Shown here piece after piece: positions 9,039-19,500 of a stretch of 64,000 nucleotides of DNA; the first letter of the stretch is position 1, and each line of letters opens with the position of its first letter. The position numbers and the translations under genes are program-made. This stretch comes from Segatella paludivivens DSM 17968 = JCM 13650 (GTDB taxonomy: Bacteria > Bacteroidota > Bacteroidia > Bacteroidales > Bacteroidaceae), in contig NZ_KB890629.1 in NCBI RefSeq assembly GCF_000373185.1, positions 1 to 64,000 on the forward strand. The letters run 5' to 3'. The notes beneath the pieces were generated by a model that saw only the letters and a list, made by a program, of their open reading frames with translations, did no database searches and had not been told where the DNA came from.

Positions 9039-9806
9039 ATGTTAGAAGTTAAAAATCTGCATGCTACTATTGCAGGCAAAGAGATATTAAAGGGCATTGA
9101 CCTTACTGTGAATGACGGTGAGATTCATGCTATCATGGGACCTAACGGCTCAGGAAAGTCTACTCTTAGTGCCGTACTTACAGGTAATCCATTATATACA
9201 GTTACTGAGGGTGAAGCTATCTTCAATGGCAACGACCTCTTGAAGATGAAACCTGAAGACCGTGCTCGTTCAGGCTTGTTTCTTTCTTTTCAGTATCCTG
9301 TTGAAATTCCAGGAGTTTCAATGACAAACTTTATGCGTGCGGCGATTAATGCAAAGCGTGAGTATGAAGGCCTAGAATCTCTTAATGCAGGCGATTTTAT
9401 GAAACTTATGCGTGAGAAGCGTAAACTCGTTGAACTAGATTCAAAACTATCACATCGTTCTGTAAACGAAGGATTTTCTGGTGGTGAGAAAAAAAGAAAT
9501 GAGATATTCCAGATGGCTATGCTTGAACCAAAGTTGAGTATCCTTGATGAAACTGATTCTGGTCTTGACGTAGATGCAATGAGAGTTGTAGCTGATGGTG
9601 TGAATAAAATGCATACAAGCGAGACTTCAGCTATCGTGATTACTCACTACGAACGACTCCTTGATATGATTAAACCTAGTTTTGTTCATGTTCTTTATAA
9701 TGGTCGTATCGTTAAGACTGCCGGACCTGAACTGGCAAAGGATATTGAGGCTCGTGGATACGACTGGATTAAGGAAGAGGCTGATGCAAAGTTTGGACAG
9801 GATTAA
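9039..9806 (+). CDS. sufC: Fe-S assembly ATPase SufC
   Basis: ABC-type ATPase of the SufBCD complex; it drives the conformational change needed for cluster assembly and is not a transporter. The 255-aa protein has Walker A GPNGSGKST (residues 34-42) and a SufC-type signature SGGEKKRNE. Walker B is LSILDETDSGLDVDA, with the family-typical Asp in place of the usual Pro after Glu-Thr, and the switch His is in VITHYERLL. It lies 30 bp after sufB and is followed by a small hairpin before sufD. Confidence 0.97.
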   Translation: MLEVKNLHATIAGKEILKGIDLTVNDGEIHAIMGPNGSGKSTLSAVLTGNPLYTVTEGEAIFNGNDLLKMKPEDRARSGLFLSFQYPVEIPGVSMTNFMRAAINAKREYEGLESLNAGDFMKLMREKRKLVELDSKLSHRSVNEGFSGGEKKRNEIFQMAMLEPKLSILDETDSGLDVDAMRVVADGVNKMHTSETSAIVITHYERLLDMIKPSFVHVLYNGRIVKTAGPELAKDIEARGYDWIKEEADAKFGQD

Positions 9807-9809
9807 TAT

Positions 9810-9838
9810 TTTCCCTAAAAGGGAAATATAGCTTTTTT
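9810..9838 (+). terminator. Small hairpin with T run between sufC and sufD
   Basis: TTTCCC (9810-9815) pairs with GGGAAA (9821-9826) with loop TAAAA, and a run of six T follows at 9833-9838. The stem is short and the T run is not adjacent, so it is probably a partial terminator or a processing or stability element inside the suf operon. Confidence 0.35.
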
Positions 9839-9853
9839 ATTTGGATTTTTATT

Positions 9854-11251
9854 ATGCAAGAAGATATTAATAATAATAAGGCTCAAAACCCTTTAGGTTC
9901 TTCACAACCTAAAGCCGAGGCTCAGTATGTGCAGTTGTATGAAAGTACATCGGCTACTATTAAGAATCATTCTGCCGATATCATGAACTCGGTTCGTGAT
10001 AAGGCTTTTGAAGATTTCAAAAAGTTGGGATTTCCAACTCGCAAGGTTGAGCGTTATAAATATACCGACATGGTTAAATTGTTTGAACCTAACTATGGTT
10101 TGAATATTAACCGATTGGATATTCCTGTTAACCCTTATGATGCTTTTAAGTGTGATGTTCCTAATTTAAGTACATCACTATATTTTGTTGTCAACGACAG
10201 CTTCTATACGAAAGTCCTTCCTCAGGCACATCTTCCTGAGGGTGTGATCGTTGATTCTTTGAGTAGTGTTGCTTCAAAAAAGCCTGATTTCATCGCTAGA
10301 TATTATTCTAAAATTGCATCTACTGATGAAGATGCAATTACAGCTCTTAATACAATGCTTGCTCAGGACGGACTGCTTGTTTATATTCCGAAAAATGTAA
10401 AGGTGGACCGTGCTATACAAGTGATAAATATACTTCGCTCTGATGTTGACCTAATGGTTAATCGTCGTGTGCTTATTATTCTTGAAGAAGGCTCTGAAGC
10501 AAAGTTCTTGTTTTGTGATCACTCAGCTGATGATCGTAATTTCCTATCTACTCAAGTTATTGAGGCGTATGTTGGAGAAAATGCGAATTTGGAACTGAAT
10601 TGCCTTGAGGAGACACATCTTAAAAATACGCGTGTAAGCAATGTGTATATTCAGCAGCAGGCTAACAGTAGTGTAAATCACAATGTTATCACTTTGCATA
10701 ACGGTATGACACGCAATTGCCTTGATTTAGTATTTGAAGGTGAGGGTGCAGAATGTCACTGCAATGGTTGTGTTATAGCCGACAAGAATCAACATGTTGA
10801 CAACAATACTCTTATAGATCATAAAGTGGGTCATTGCACAAGCAATGAACTATATAAATATGTTCTTGACGATGAGGCTACTGGCGCTTTTGCAGGAAAA
10901 GTCCTTGTACGTCATGGAGCACAGAAGACTATAAGTCAGGAAACCAATAGAAACCTTTGTGTCACAAAGAAGGCTAGGATGTACACGCAGCCAATGCTTG
11001 AGATATATGCAGATGACGTGAAATGTGCACATGGTTCAACTGTTGGTCAGCTTAATGATGCTGCAATGTTTTATATGCAACAGCGTGGTATCGGAGAAAA
11101 GGAAGCTAAACTGCTCCTTGAATTTGCATTTATCAACGAAGTCATCGATAAAATGGAACTGGAACCATTACGTGATCGTTTGCATCATCTTGTAGAGAAA
11201 CGTTTCCGTGGTGAGCTCAATAAATGTGAGGGTTGTAAACTCTGCAAGTAG
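9854..11251 (+). CDS. sufD: Fe-S assembly scaffold subunit SufD
   Basis: Partner of SufB in the SufBC2D complex, needed for iron entry and cluster formation. The 465-aa protein has a helical N-terminal domain with the block FPTRKVERYKYTD (about residues 60-72). A beta-helix core and the C-terminal signature ADDVKCAHGSTVGQLND, MFYMQQRGI and LLLEFAF follow. The C-terminus ends in a cysteine cluster, CEGCKLCK, which could bind metal or a cluster. The spacing to sufS is 30 bp. Confidence 0.96.
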   Translation: MQEDINNNKAQNPLGSSQPKAEAQYVQLYESTSATIKNHSADIMNSVRDKAFEDFKKLGFPTRKVERYKYTDMVKLFEPNYGLNINRLDIPVNPYDAFKCDVPNLSTSLYFVVNDSFYTKVLPQAHLPEGVIVDSLSSVASKKPDFIARYYSKIASTDEDAITALNTMLAQDGLLVYIPKNVKVDRAIQVINILRSDVDLMVNRRVLIILEEGSEAKFLFCDHSADDRNFLSTQVIEAYVGENANLELNCLEETHLKNTRVSNVYIQQQANSSVNHNVITLHNGMTRNCLDLVFEGEGAECHCNGCVIADKNQHVDNNTLIDHKVGHCTSNELYKYVLDDEATGAFAGKVLVRHGAQKTISQETNRNLCVTKKARMYTQPMLEIYADDVKCAHGSTVGQLNDAAMFYMQQRGIGEKEAKLLLEFAFINEVIDKMELEPLRDRLHHLVEKRFRGELNKCEGCKLCK

Positions 11252-11281
11252 TTTCATTTTAGTGATGATGTTTAATTTGTA

Positions 11282-12532
11282 ATGATTATGTATAATATAA
11301 ACAAGATTCGTAAGGATTTCCCTATATTATCAAGAAAAATTTATGGTAGACCGTTGGTGTATTTAGATAATGCCGCAACGACTCAGAAACCATTATGTGT
11401 TCTTGATGCCATGCGTGATGAATATCTAAATGTCAATGCTAATGTGCATCGTGGTGTACATTGGTTGAGCCAGCAGGCTACTGAATTGCATGAGGGAGCT
11501 CGTGAAACGGTAAGAAAGTTTATCAATGCTAAGTCTACTACAGAGATTGTCTTTACTCGTGGAACTACGGAAGGACTTAATCTTGTAGCTTCTTCATTCT
11601 CTGATGAGTTTATGAAAGAGGGTGACGAGGTTATCGTTTCAGCCGTTGAACATCATTCAAATATAGTACCTTGGCAGTTACAGGCACGCAAAAAAGGTAT
11701 TGTACTGAAGGTTATCCCTATTGATGATTTTGGTAAGCTGAATCTCGATGAATTCGGCAAAATGATAACGTCACGTACTAAAATCGTAAGTGTAAGTCAT
11801 GTAAGTAATGTTCTTGGAACTATCAATCCAGTAAAAGATATTATTCGCATTGCGCATGAACATGATATTCCTGTAATGATAGACGGTGCGCAAAGTACTC
11901 CTCATTTTACTGTGGACATGCAGGATTTGGATTGCGATTTCTTCGTGTTCAGTGGGCATAAGATATATGGTCCTACTGGTGTTGGCGTACTTTATGGAAA
12001 AGAAGCATGGTTAGATAAGCTGCCTCCTTATCAGGGTGGTGGCGAAATGATTGAGAACGTTAGTTTCGAAAAGACTACGTTTGAGCGTCCGCCATTGAAG
12101 TTTGAGGCAGGAACTCCTGATTACATCGCTACAACCGGACTTGCTAAGGCTTTGGATTACGTTACAGCTTTGGGTATTGACAATATTACCCGCCATGAAA
12201 AGGAACTTACTGCCTATGCTATTGAGAAAATGTTGGCGATAGACGGCATGAAGATATTCGGAATAGACGAAAGTAAACCTATTACGGAAGAAACTCTTCG
12301 CAATCATGATGCTGTGATAAGTTTCCAGTTGCGTGATATTCATCACATGGATATGGGTACACTTCTTGACCGTCTGGGGATAGCTATACGTACTGGTCAT
12401 CATTGTGCACAACCGCTCATGGACCGTCTGGGAGTGTTGGGTACATCACGCGCCAGTTTCGCTCTCTATAATACAAAAGAAGAAATAGATGTTCTTATTG
12501 CAGGTATAGAGAGAGTATCAAAAATGTTTTAG
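11282..12532 (+). CDS. sufS: Cysteine desulfurase SufS
   Basis: PLP enzyme that removes sulfur from L-cysteine as a persulfide and supplies it to SufBCD. The PLP lysine is about K227 in FVFSGHKIYG, and the catalytic cysteine is about C375 in RTGHHCAQPLM, which marks the group II (SufS/CsdA) type. The block VEHHSNIVPWQ is also typical. Length is 416 aa from the ATG at 11282; the ATG at 11288 is an equally possible start. Last gene of the suf operon. Its stop overlaps by 3 bp the stop of a convergent gene. Confidence 0.96.
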   Translation: MIMYNINKIRKDFPILSRKIYGRPLVYLDNAATTQKPLCVLDAMRDEYLNVNANVHRGVHWLSQQATELHEGARETVRKFINAKSTTEIVFTRGTTEGLNLVASSFSDEFMKEGDEVIVSAVEHHSNIVPWQLQARKKGIVLKVIPIDDFGKLNLDEFGKMITSRTKIVSVSHVSNVLGTINPVKDIIRIAHEHDIPVMIDGAQSTPHFTVDMQDLDCDFFVFSGHKIYGPTGVGVLYGKEAWLDKLPPYQGGGEMIENVSFEKTTFERPPLKFEAGTPDYIATTGLAKALDYVTALGIDNITRHEKELTAYAIEKMLAIDGMKIFGIDESKPITEETLRNHDAVISFQLRDIHHMDMGTLLDRLGIAIRTGHHCAQPLMDRLGVLGTSRASFALYNTKEEIDVLIAGIERVSKMF

Positions 12533-12813
12533 AGGTTTTTCTTGCATGTCAAAACAGCTTTAACGAACCATGCACAGCATACGGCACGAGCAATAAAGCC
12601 GATGTTAGCCGGGAAAACAGCAAATACGAATGCTATTTGTGCATTGAGTAGTAATAGTGTTTGTTTCATGCCAATCTCGCGTTCTAATACTATTGAATAG
12701 TATTTGGCTAGTGCAGTGATTGGTGACTTTGCTTTGTTCGCGATGCTACTCATAATGTTTTGTACACTGCTAGATGTAGAAACTTCTCTTTTGATATAGA
12801 TATTCTTTTCCAT
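12529..12813 (-). CDS. Small predicted membrane protein
   Basis: A 94-aa protein of unknown function, convergent with sufS. The N-terminal half is polar (IKREVSTSSSVQNIMSS). The C-terminal half has two hydrophobic stretches, about residues 51-66 and 68-88, that could be membrane segments. A TAATTTTG box, the form of a Bacteroidetes -7 element, lies upstream on the minus strand near 12857, but no clear -33 partner was found. I do not recognise a family with certainty. The reading frame and upstream box make it a credible gene. Confidence 0.6.
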   Translation of the reverse strand: MEKNIYIKREVSTSSSVQNIMSSIANKAKSPITALAKYYSIVLEREIGMKQTLLLLNAQIAFVFAVFPANIGFIARAVCCAWFVKAVLTCKKNL

Positions 12814-12938
12814 ATTGTAATTGTATTAACTTGTTTGACTTTTACAACTGCAAAATTACTTGTATTAGTGGAAATATATTTTCACACCAAATAATCAAAC
12901 GTTAATTAAGTTAACTGGCAACATTTATTAACAATAAT

Positions 12939-13568
12939 ATGTTAGAACCACATTATTATAAGGAACTTATTGAGGCTGGATGTGATGAGGCTGGACGTGG
13001 ATGTCTTGCTGGAAGTGTCTATGCTGCTGCAGTGATATTACCTTCTGACTATGATAATCCCGAATTAAACGATAGTAAGAAGTTGAGCGAAAAGAAGCGT
13101 TATGCATTGCGTGAACAGATTAAACATGATGCTGTAGCTTGGGCTGTAGGTATAGTTACTCCTGAGGAGATAGACAAGATTAATATCCTTCATGCTAGTT
13201 TCTTGGCAATGCACCGTGCAATAGACCAACTGAAAGTCCGTCCACAGGGTCTTATCATTGATGGTAACCACTTTGATCCTTATGTATATTCTGAAGGTCA
13301 AGAAAAGAAACAACTTCCTTACACTTGTATTGTGAAGGGAGATGGAAAATATCAGAGTATAGCCGCTGCTAGTATACTTGCTAAGACATATCGTGATGAC
13401 TATATGCAGCAACAGGCGCTTATTTATCCACATTATGACTGGGAAAACAATAAGGGATACCCTACAAAAAAGCATAGACTTGGCATACTGAACTACGGAA
13501 TTACCCCAATTCATCGTAAAAGTTACAATCTGCTAGGTGGTGAACTGAGCCTTAATTTTAAAGACTGA
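12939..13568 (+). CDS. rnhB: Ribonuclease HII
   Basis: Cuts the RNA strand of RNA-DNA hybrids and removes single ribonucleotides from DNA. The family signature is at the N-terminus, [13 protein letters not shown], giving the first two acidic metal ligands D16 and E17. Further conserved blocks are [21 protein letters not shown] and the [17 protein letters not shown] helix with the last acidic residues. Length of 209 aa is normal. The next gene starts 4 bp after the stop, so the two are probably co-transcribed. Confidence 0.96.
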   Translation: MLEPHYYKELIEAGCDEAGRGCLAGSVYAAAVILPSDYDNPELNDSKKLSEKKRYALREQIKHDAVAWAVGIVTPEEIDKINILHASFLAMHRAIDQLKVRPQGLIIDGNHFDPYVYSEGQEKKQLPYTCIVKGDGKYQSIAAASILAKTYRDDYMQQQALIYPHYDWENNKGYPTKKHRLGILNYGITPIHRKSYNLLGGELSLNFKD

Positions 13569-13572
13569 TATC

Positions 13573-14463
13573 ATGAAGAAACTGGGAAATGAACTTACAT
13601 TGATTCAACTTATGACTGACGGAAATGATTATACCGCTGAGGATCTTTGCAATCATTTGGGATGTACTCGTCGTAATCTCTATTATTACCTTCAGTTTCT
13701 TCGAGAATATGGTTTCGGCGTACTTCGCAACGAAAATTATTATAGTCTTGATGTGAATTCTCCTTTCTTCTCAAATATTGCTTCTTCTGTGAACTTTACA
13801 TTGCAGGAAGCTGTGCTGATTCATAACCTTGCTGATAGTGCCGAGCAGAAAAATCCAGCGGTTTTATCGGTTAAAAAGAAACTTGAACGTTATTATGATC
13901 TTCGCTTTTTCTCAGATTCTAAATACAAGAAAAAGCAGTTGCGCAATTTGAAGGATATTAGTGACGCTATTGCTGCTAAACGAATAGTATGTTTGAAAGA
14001 GTATTCTTCTCCACATAGCCATACATTTACCGATCGTGTTGTCGAACCTTTTTTGTTGTTCAATGACAATCAGGACGTGCGCTGCTATGAGTTGGTATCA
14101 GGAAAGAACAAAACATTCAAACTATCAAGAATAACAAATGTAGAAGTTTATGATGCTCCTTGGATACATGCATCCGAGCATCGGAAGGTTTTTACAGATG
14201 TGTTTTCATTTAGTGGTGAAGAATTGTACCCTATAAAACTCCTTGTGGGACAGCTTTCTTATAACTTGATGATGGAAGAATTCCCCATTTCATCGGCTTC
14301 ATTTTCTCAGAAAGATAAAAATCATTGGATAGTGTCTCTTGACGTAGTAAGTTATCTGGGTATTGGTAGGTTCGTACTTGGACTTTACGACGATATAGAA
14401 ATCCTTGAAGGTGATGGCTTCAAGGATTACATAAAGTCGAAAATCGTCAAAATGATACAATAG
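13573..14463 (+). CDS. WYL-domain transcriptional regulator
   Basis: A 296-aa DNA-binding protein. An N-terminal helix-turn-helix of the HTH_11/DeoR-like type (about residues 8-50, YTAEDLCNHLGCTRRNLYYY) is followed by a WYL-type ligand-binding domain (about 130-290) with a WCX-like end. WYL proteins sense small molecules or nucleic acids and often control DNA-damage or defence genes, but nothing here indicates the target. It is coupled to rnhB (4-bp gap). Family assignment is from overall pattern; the canonical W-Y-L triad is not crisp. Confidence 0.75.
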   Translation: MKKLGNELTLIQLMTDGNDYTAEDLCNHLGCTRRNLYYYLQFLREYGFGVLRNENYYSLDVNSPFFSNIASSVNFTLQEAVLIHNLADSAEQKNPAVLSVKKKLERYYDLRFFSDSKYKKKQLRNLKDISDAIAAKRIVCLKEYSSPHSHTFTDRVVEPFLLFNDNQDVRCYELVSGKNKTFKLSRITNVEVYDAPWIHASEHRKVFTDVFSFSGEELYPIKLLVGQLSYNLMMEEFPISSASFSQKDKNHWIVSLDVVSYLGIGRFVLGLYDDIEILEGDGFKDYIKSKIVKMIQ

Positions 14464-14488
14464 ACAACTTTTGTTTATTCTAAGTTGT
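14464..14488. terminator. Weak hairpin between convergent genes
   Basis: ACAACTT (14464-14470) pairs with AAGTTGT (14482-14488) across an 11-nt loop. It lies in the 34-bp gap between the WYL regulator and the convergent protease, where termination in both directions is needed. Confidence 0.35.
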
Positions 14489-14497
14489 ATTCTGATA

Positions 14498-16174
14498 TTA
14501 CAGTTTAATTACCTTCTTTGTAACATTGCCTTGTTTGATAATATAAATACCTTTTGTGGAGATTGTATTCCCTTCTGTTGTTGTATTTATAAGTCTACCG
14601 CTAATATCGTAAATCCTCTTGGTTTTATCGCTGTTTTCTTTCTCCGTTGTTACTTTATCTATGCCTGTCAGAGTAAGTCCTCCATCACTAGCCTTTGTCA
14701 AGGTATAAGATATTACATCATGAGTAATAAAACTTCTAGCAGGACTCCAGTTAGTTTCATTTGTAGCCTTACTAGCTAGATAAACTTGGTATGTACCAGC
14801 TTGAAGATCAGATATATCTAAAGTAATTGAACCAGATTTTAATCCGAATCCTGAGTACGGAATATATGAGTTTTCCTTGGTTATAAGAGTATCAGCCGTG
14901 ATTGCTGTTGTAGCTATATTTTCGAATATAACAGCAACATTGCCGGTAAATGTCTTGTATGATAAATTATAAAAAGCTGTCATTACTAGATTCAATTTGT
15001 TGTAAGTAGCTTTTGTAAATTCACAATTTTCGTCTGTTGCCCATATTGAGAAATCGCTTCCACTTGATGTTGCTTGTGGATCGAAACCTAATATCATATC
15101 ATTGCCTTCTGAAAATGTTGTTCCTGAACTGAATTCCTCGCCAAAACCTGAAGGAGTCAGATCAAAAATATCATACCAGCCGTCGCATGCACCGCCCCAT
15201 CCCCAATTTACGTCAACGTTTCCTTCTGTATTTATACCATCAAAGACAAATGCATGTCCTTCTTTTGTTTTTGTAGATCCTCCGTATAGAATAGGACGGA
15301 GTTGTTTTATCTCATTGTAAATGATTTGTGCCCATTCATCGTCTGTATATAAATCCTTCATCAAGTATTTTAATGAATATGGATTATATGTAAAGTTGTT
15401 TGCAAAAGCTTTTGTTGCATCAATATTTGTAGCAGCGCTTCCGTCAGTACCATATTCCATGTTAGCTCCATAGCCAGCATCTCTCATAAGTTCTGCTACC
15501 GCTATATTTGCTGGGGTTGTTGCGCTGTTATTCGAATATGTGTTTGACATATTGCTCCAGTTGTATGTTGTATTGATTGTTGCCAACCTTACTATAGTAT
15601 CATTTCCTACAACAGTTGAATAGCCTCCGCTACCTTTGCTAGTTGATGGATAATTATAATACTTTAAAATTTGTGACATAGCCGTTGCTACACATCCAGT
15701 ATAGCCATGCGTAAGTGAGCCAACCTTAGGACATAATAAATTATATGGTGAGCCTTGATTCCATTTTGTTATTATAAAAGGATATATTGTTGTAGAAACA
15801 GATATAGAAGTTCTCCCAATATTATTGGCATCTCTGTAGGCCAAAGATTTAGATATGTTTTCCATCCACCATTTAAAACCTGGAGCAATATTCGCAGAGT
15901 CAAAGTCGTGTGTTGATTCTCCAATGATTGCGGGAAATGTATTGCTGCGGCTAACAACGATGAATCCGGAACCTTTTGCGCCATAAATAGCAAATTGGTC
16001 TGTGTCTTTCATGACTTTTACTTCGTTGTCTATTATTGAAGAACCCTTTGCCATGCTTCTAGTGGCGAATTTCTCTTGTGCTATCTTTAACATTTCGTTG
16101 CGGTTACGGTTATCTGCAAAAGTATTTAGAAAAGAAGCAAATATCGTAACAAAGAGAACTAATAATCTTATCAT
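14498..16174 (-). CDS. Secreted C10-family cysteine protease (streptopain/interpain-like) with type IX secretion tail
   Basis: A 558-aa cysteine protease of the SpeB/interpain type. It has a signal peptide (1-20) and a propeptide of about 110 residues ending before YPFIITKWNQ. The catalytic domain has the oxyanion Gln at about 140, nucleophile Cys at about 161 in GYTGCVATAMSQ, and His at about 307 in KEGHAFVFDG. The NWGWGG motif follows near 323-328. The last 80 residues end in a Por-type sorting domain (YDISGRLI through GIYIIKQGNVTKKVIKL), which predicts export by the type IX system and surface attachment or release. Likely role: protein breakdown for nutrition, or attack on host proteins. 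Monocistronic, divergent from the first SusC operon. Confidence 0.9.
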   Translation of the reverse strand: MIRLLVLFVTIFASFLNTFADNRNRNEMLKIAQEKFATRSMAKGSSIIDNEVKVMKDTDQFAIYGAKGSGFIVVSRSNTFPAIIGESTHDFDSANIAPGFKWWMENISKSLAYRDANNIGRTSISVSTTIYPFIITKWNQGSPYNLLCPKVGSLTHGYTGCVATAMSQILKYYNYPSTSKGSGGYSTVVGNDTIVRLATINTTYNWSNMSNTYSNNSATTPANIAVAELMRDAGYGANMEYGTDGSAATNIDATKAFANNFTYNPYSLKYLMKDLYTDDEWAQIIYNEIKQLRPILYGGSTKTKEGHAFVFDGINTEGNVDVNWGWGGACDGWYDIFDLTPSGFGEEFSSGTTFSEGNDMILGFDPQATSSGSDFSIWATDENCEFTKATYNKLNLVMTAFYNLSYKTFTGNVAVIFENIATTAITADTLITKENSYIPYSGFGLKSGSITLDISDLQAGTYQVYLASKATNETNWSPARSFITHDVISYTLTKASDGGLTLTGIDKVTTEKENSDKTKRIYDISGRLINTTTEGNTISTKGIYIIKQGNVTKKVIKL

Positions 16175-16394
16175 AAATTTATAATGTCTAATGTGAATAA
16201 TGCAATTGCCTTTATATTTTGCAAATATAACTTCTTTTTTCTTATGCTCAAAATATTTTCATTAATCCTTCGTTTTTTCTTTTCTTTGATATGTTGCTTT
16301 GTCTAAAAAGTGCTTATAAATTGTAATAAAATCGTTACGAAAAGCGTATATCTACGGTATTTATATCAATAAAAGTGACTTTTTGCATAAAAAA

Positions 16395-16426
16395 TTTGGT
16401 TATATTCCAAACATTCATTAATTTTG
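16395..16426 (+). promoter_or_regulatory. Promoter of SusC/SusD locus 1
   Basis: TTTG (16395-16398) and TAATTTTG (16419-16426) are spaced 20 bp apart. The element and its surroundings closely match the promoters of loci 3 (31003-31034) and 4 (37465-37496), including the upstream words GTGACTTTTTGCA and ATTTGG. Confidence 0.75.
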
Positions 16427-16590
16427 CGCGCCACATACAACATATGTAATTTTTAGTTTTTATTGAAGTACGAGAAAAGAATGTTCATTCATTCTTGATT
16501 AAATATATTCCCTGCATTTTGTAATGTGGGCTGATAATGTAGCCAAAATAAATAAGAAAACAATACAATTTAATTAAGAGAGAGATTTTT
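16427..16590 (+). promoter_or_regulatory. Long shared 5' leader of SusC locus 1
   Basis: About 160 nt lie between the promoter and the ATG. The leader aligns with that of locus 3: both contain a block reading TTGAAGTA followed by GAGAAAAG and then TTCTTGATT, then a hairpin, then AAAATAAAT and the ribosome-site stretch AATTAAGAGAGAGA. In this copy the hairpin pairs 16510-16518 with 16523-16530 with one bulge. The conservation suggests post-transcriptional control. Confidence 0.5.
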
Positions 16591-19500
16591 ATGAAAAAAA
16601 GACTAATGATGTTTTTAGCCTGTCTGTTTCTAAGTTTAGGAATAGCGATGGCTCAAACTCAGGTAAGCGGAGTAGTAACCTCTTCGGAGGATGGACTACC
16701 AGTCATTGGAGCCTCTATTAAGGTCTTAGGTACCAATACGGGTACTGTGACAGACGTAGATGGCGCTTTTTCACTTTCAGTTCCAGAAGGAGCTAAACTT
16801 CAAGTTTCTTATATAGGAATGAACGCCAAAACCGTCATTGCGAAAAAGAGCCAAAAGATAGTTTTGACACCTGATAATAAAACGCTTGATGATGTTGTTG
16901 TCGTAGCTTACGGTACAGCAAAACGTAGCAGTTTAACAGGTTCTGTGTCTGTAGTTGGTGAGGATAAAATAAAGAAAAGCCTAGCTACAACAGCTACCGC
17001 GGCCTTGGAAGGTGCTGCCCCTGGTATACAGGTTAACTCTTCTTATGGAGAGCCTGGATCGGATCCTAAAATCCGTATTCGTGGTATCGGTACCTTGGTA
17101 AAAGGTGCAGAAGAACCTCTTTATGTAGTAGATGGCGTTCCTTTTGAAGGCAATATCTCAGAAATAAATCCTAATGACATTGACAATATGTCTATATTAA
17201 AGGATGCTTCTTCATCTGCCTTGTATGGTAGTCGTGCAGCGAATGGTGTTGTTATCATTACAACAAAGAAAGGACAGAACAACGGTAAACCATCTGTTAC
17301 ATTGAATATTAATCAAGGTGTTTATACTCGTGGTATGAGCGAATATGATCGTCTTGGAGCAAATCAATGGATGGAAACCTCATGGCAGGCTATGAAAAAC
17401 TATGCTATGAGTGGCTCTTTACACAAAAACGCAACGGATGCGGCCGCTTATGCAACAGAGCACTTGGTTAGTGATTATACGCAACGTAATATTTATGACG
17501 GGGCAGACAATAAACTATTTGATGCTAATGGAACTTTGATAGCAAAGATGAAGCCAGGTTATAATGATTTGGATTGGTTTGATAATATTCAGCGTACAGG
17601 TTGGCGTCAGGAATACAATATGTCTGTAAGTGCAGGTAATGACAAGTTCAATGTTTACTCATCTGCAGGTTATTTGAATGAAAAAGGATATATAAAGAAT
17701 ATAGGTTTCGAGCGTTTTTCTGGTTTGGTTAAGGCCGAGTACAAACCTACAACATGGTTTAAGTCTGGAATGAAACTCACAAGTTCATATTATAACCAAA
17801 GATTTAATGATAACGCTAAAGGTGCGGCTTATTCAAATCCATTTAACGTAGCGCGTTATATGGCTCCAATTTATCCTATCTATATGCATAATGCTGATGG
17901 AAGTTATGATTTAGATTTAGCAGGAAACAAACAATATGATACAACTTCTTCATATTTAAGTAACCGCAACATTTCTTACGAGATGGATATGGATAACGAC
18001 AAGAATCATCGTGCCGTAATTGGTGCTAATATCTTTGGAACAGTGTTGTTGCCTTATGGCTTCTCGTTCACTCTTACAGGTGACTTGAATCATATCAACA
18101 ACAATCGACAGAGATATAATAATCCTGTAATAGGAGATGGTGCAACTAACAATGGTCGTTTAGCAAGCTACGCATACCAGTATAATTATTATACTCTTCA
18201 GGAACTTTTGAATTGGACCAAGGATTATGGAGTACATCACATTGATGCAACTTTAGGCCATGAAAATCATAGTTGGATGAGTAGCTATACTTATGCATTG
18301 AATACAGATATGGTTGCCCAAGGCAATATGACTATGGGTAACTTTGTTAAGAATTCATCTTCTATAGGTTCAGATGATACTTACAAGACTGAAGGCTATC
18401 TGTTCCGTGCACGTTATAACTATGACGAAAAATATTTTGCTGATTTTTCTTATCGTCGTGATGGTAGTTCACGTTTCAGTAAGTCTGCAAGATGGGGAAA
18501 TTTCTTCTCTTTCGGTTTGAACTGGAATGCGAAGGGCGAAAGTTTCCTTCGTGATGTAAAATGGTTGAACACTTTGCGTGCAAGGGCTTCTTATGGTGAG
18601 GTAGGTAATGATAAGGCTGCTTCATATTATGCTTATCAGTCTCTCTATTATATAGACAAGAATGGTAATTCAGAAACAGGTGCTCTTATTAGACAAAGTT
18701 TGCCAGCTAATAATTTGAAATGGGAGACAACACAGACTGTAGACTTAGGTGTACAAGGCCGTTTGTTTAATTGCTTGAACTTAGAACTTGGTTATTTCGA
18801 TAAGCGATCAAAGGATTTGCTTTTCCAGGTCCGCCTTCCTTACTCTGCAGGTTCATTCCCTTATGTAGGTGATGATGCTCCTTCAAACCTTACTGTGTGG
18901 AAAAATATAGGTACGATTTCTAACCGTGGTTTTGAGTTCTCTGCTGACGTTGATGTCATTCGCAAAAACAACTTGACATGGAATGTTTTCTTTAATGGTA
19001 CAACTGTTAGTAGTAAATTGAAGAAACTTCCTGATGGGAAAGATATTCTTAACGGTTTGATGAAATTCTCAGAGGGACATGACCCATATGAGTATTTTAC
19101 ATATCATTTTGAAGGTGTTGACCAGATGACTGGTAATTCATTATATACATTGGATCCAGATAGTAAGGCAAAAGCTATTGCAGGCGGTGCTCTTGTGACG
19201 ATAAATGGAACAGACTATACAACCATGACTGCTTATGCTAAGAAACAATGGGCTGGCTCAGCAATTCCTGATATATATGGTTCTTTCGGAACGAATTTGT
19301 CTTGGAAATCCTTTTCATTTAGCATGATGCTTTCATATAGCCTTGGTGGTAAAATTTATGATAGCAGCTATAAAAGTTTAATGTCAACGGCCTCAGCTTC
19401 GTCAGCATCAGCTCTTCATAAAGATTTGTTGAAATCTTGGACTAGTGTACCAGAAGGAATGACTGAAACATCTAATAATCGTATTGATACAAAGGGCATT

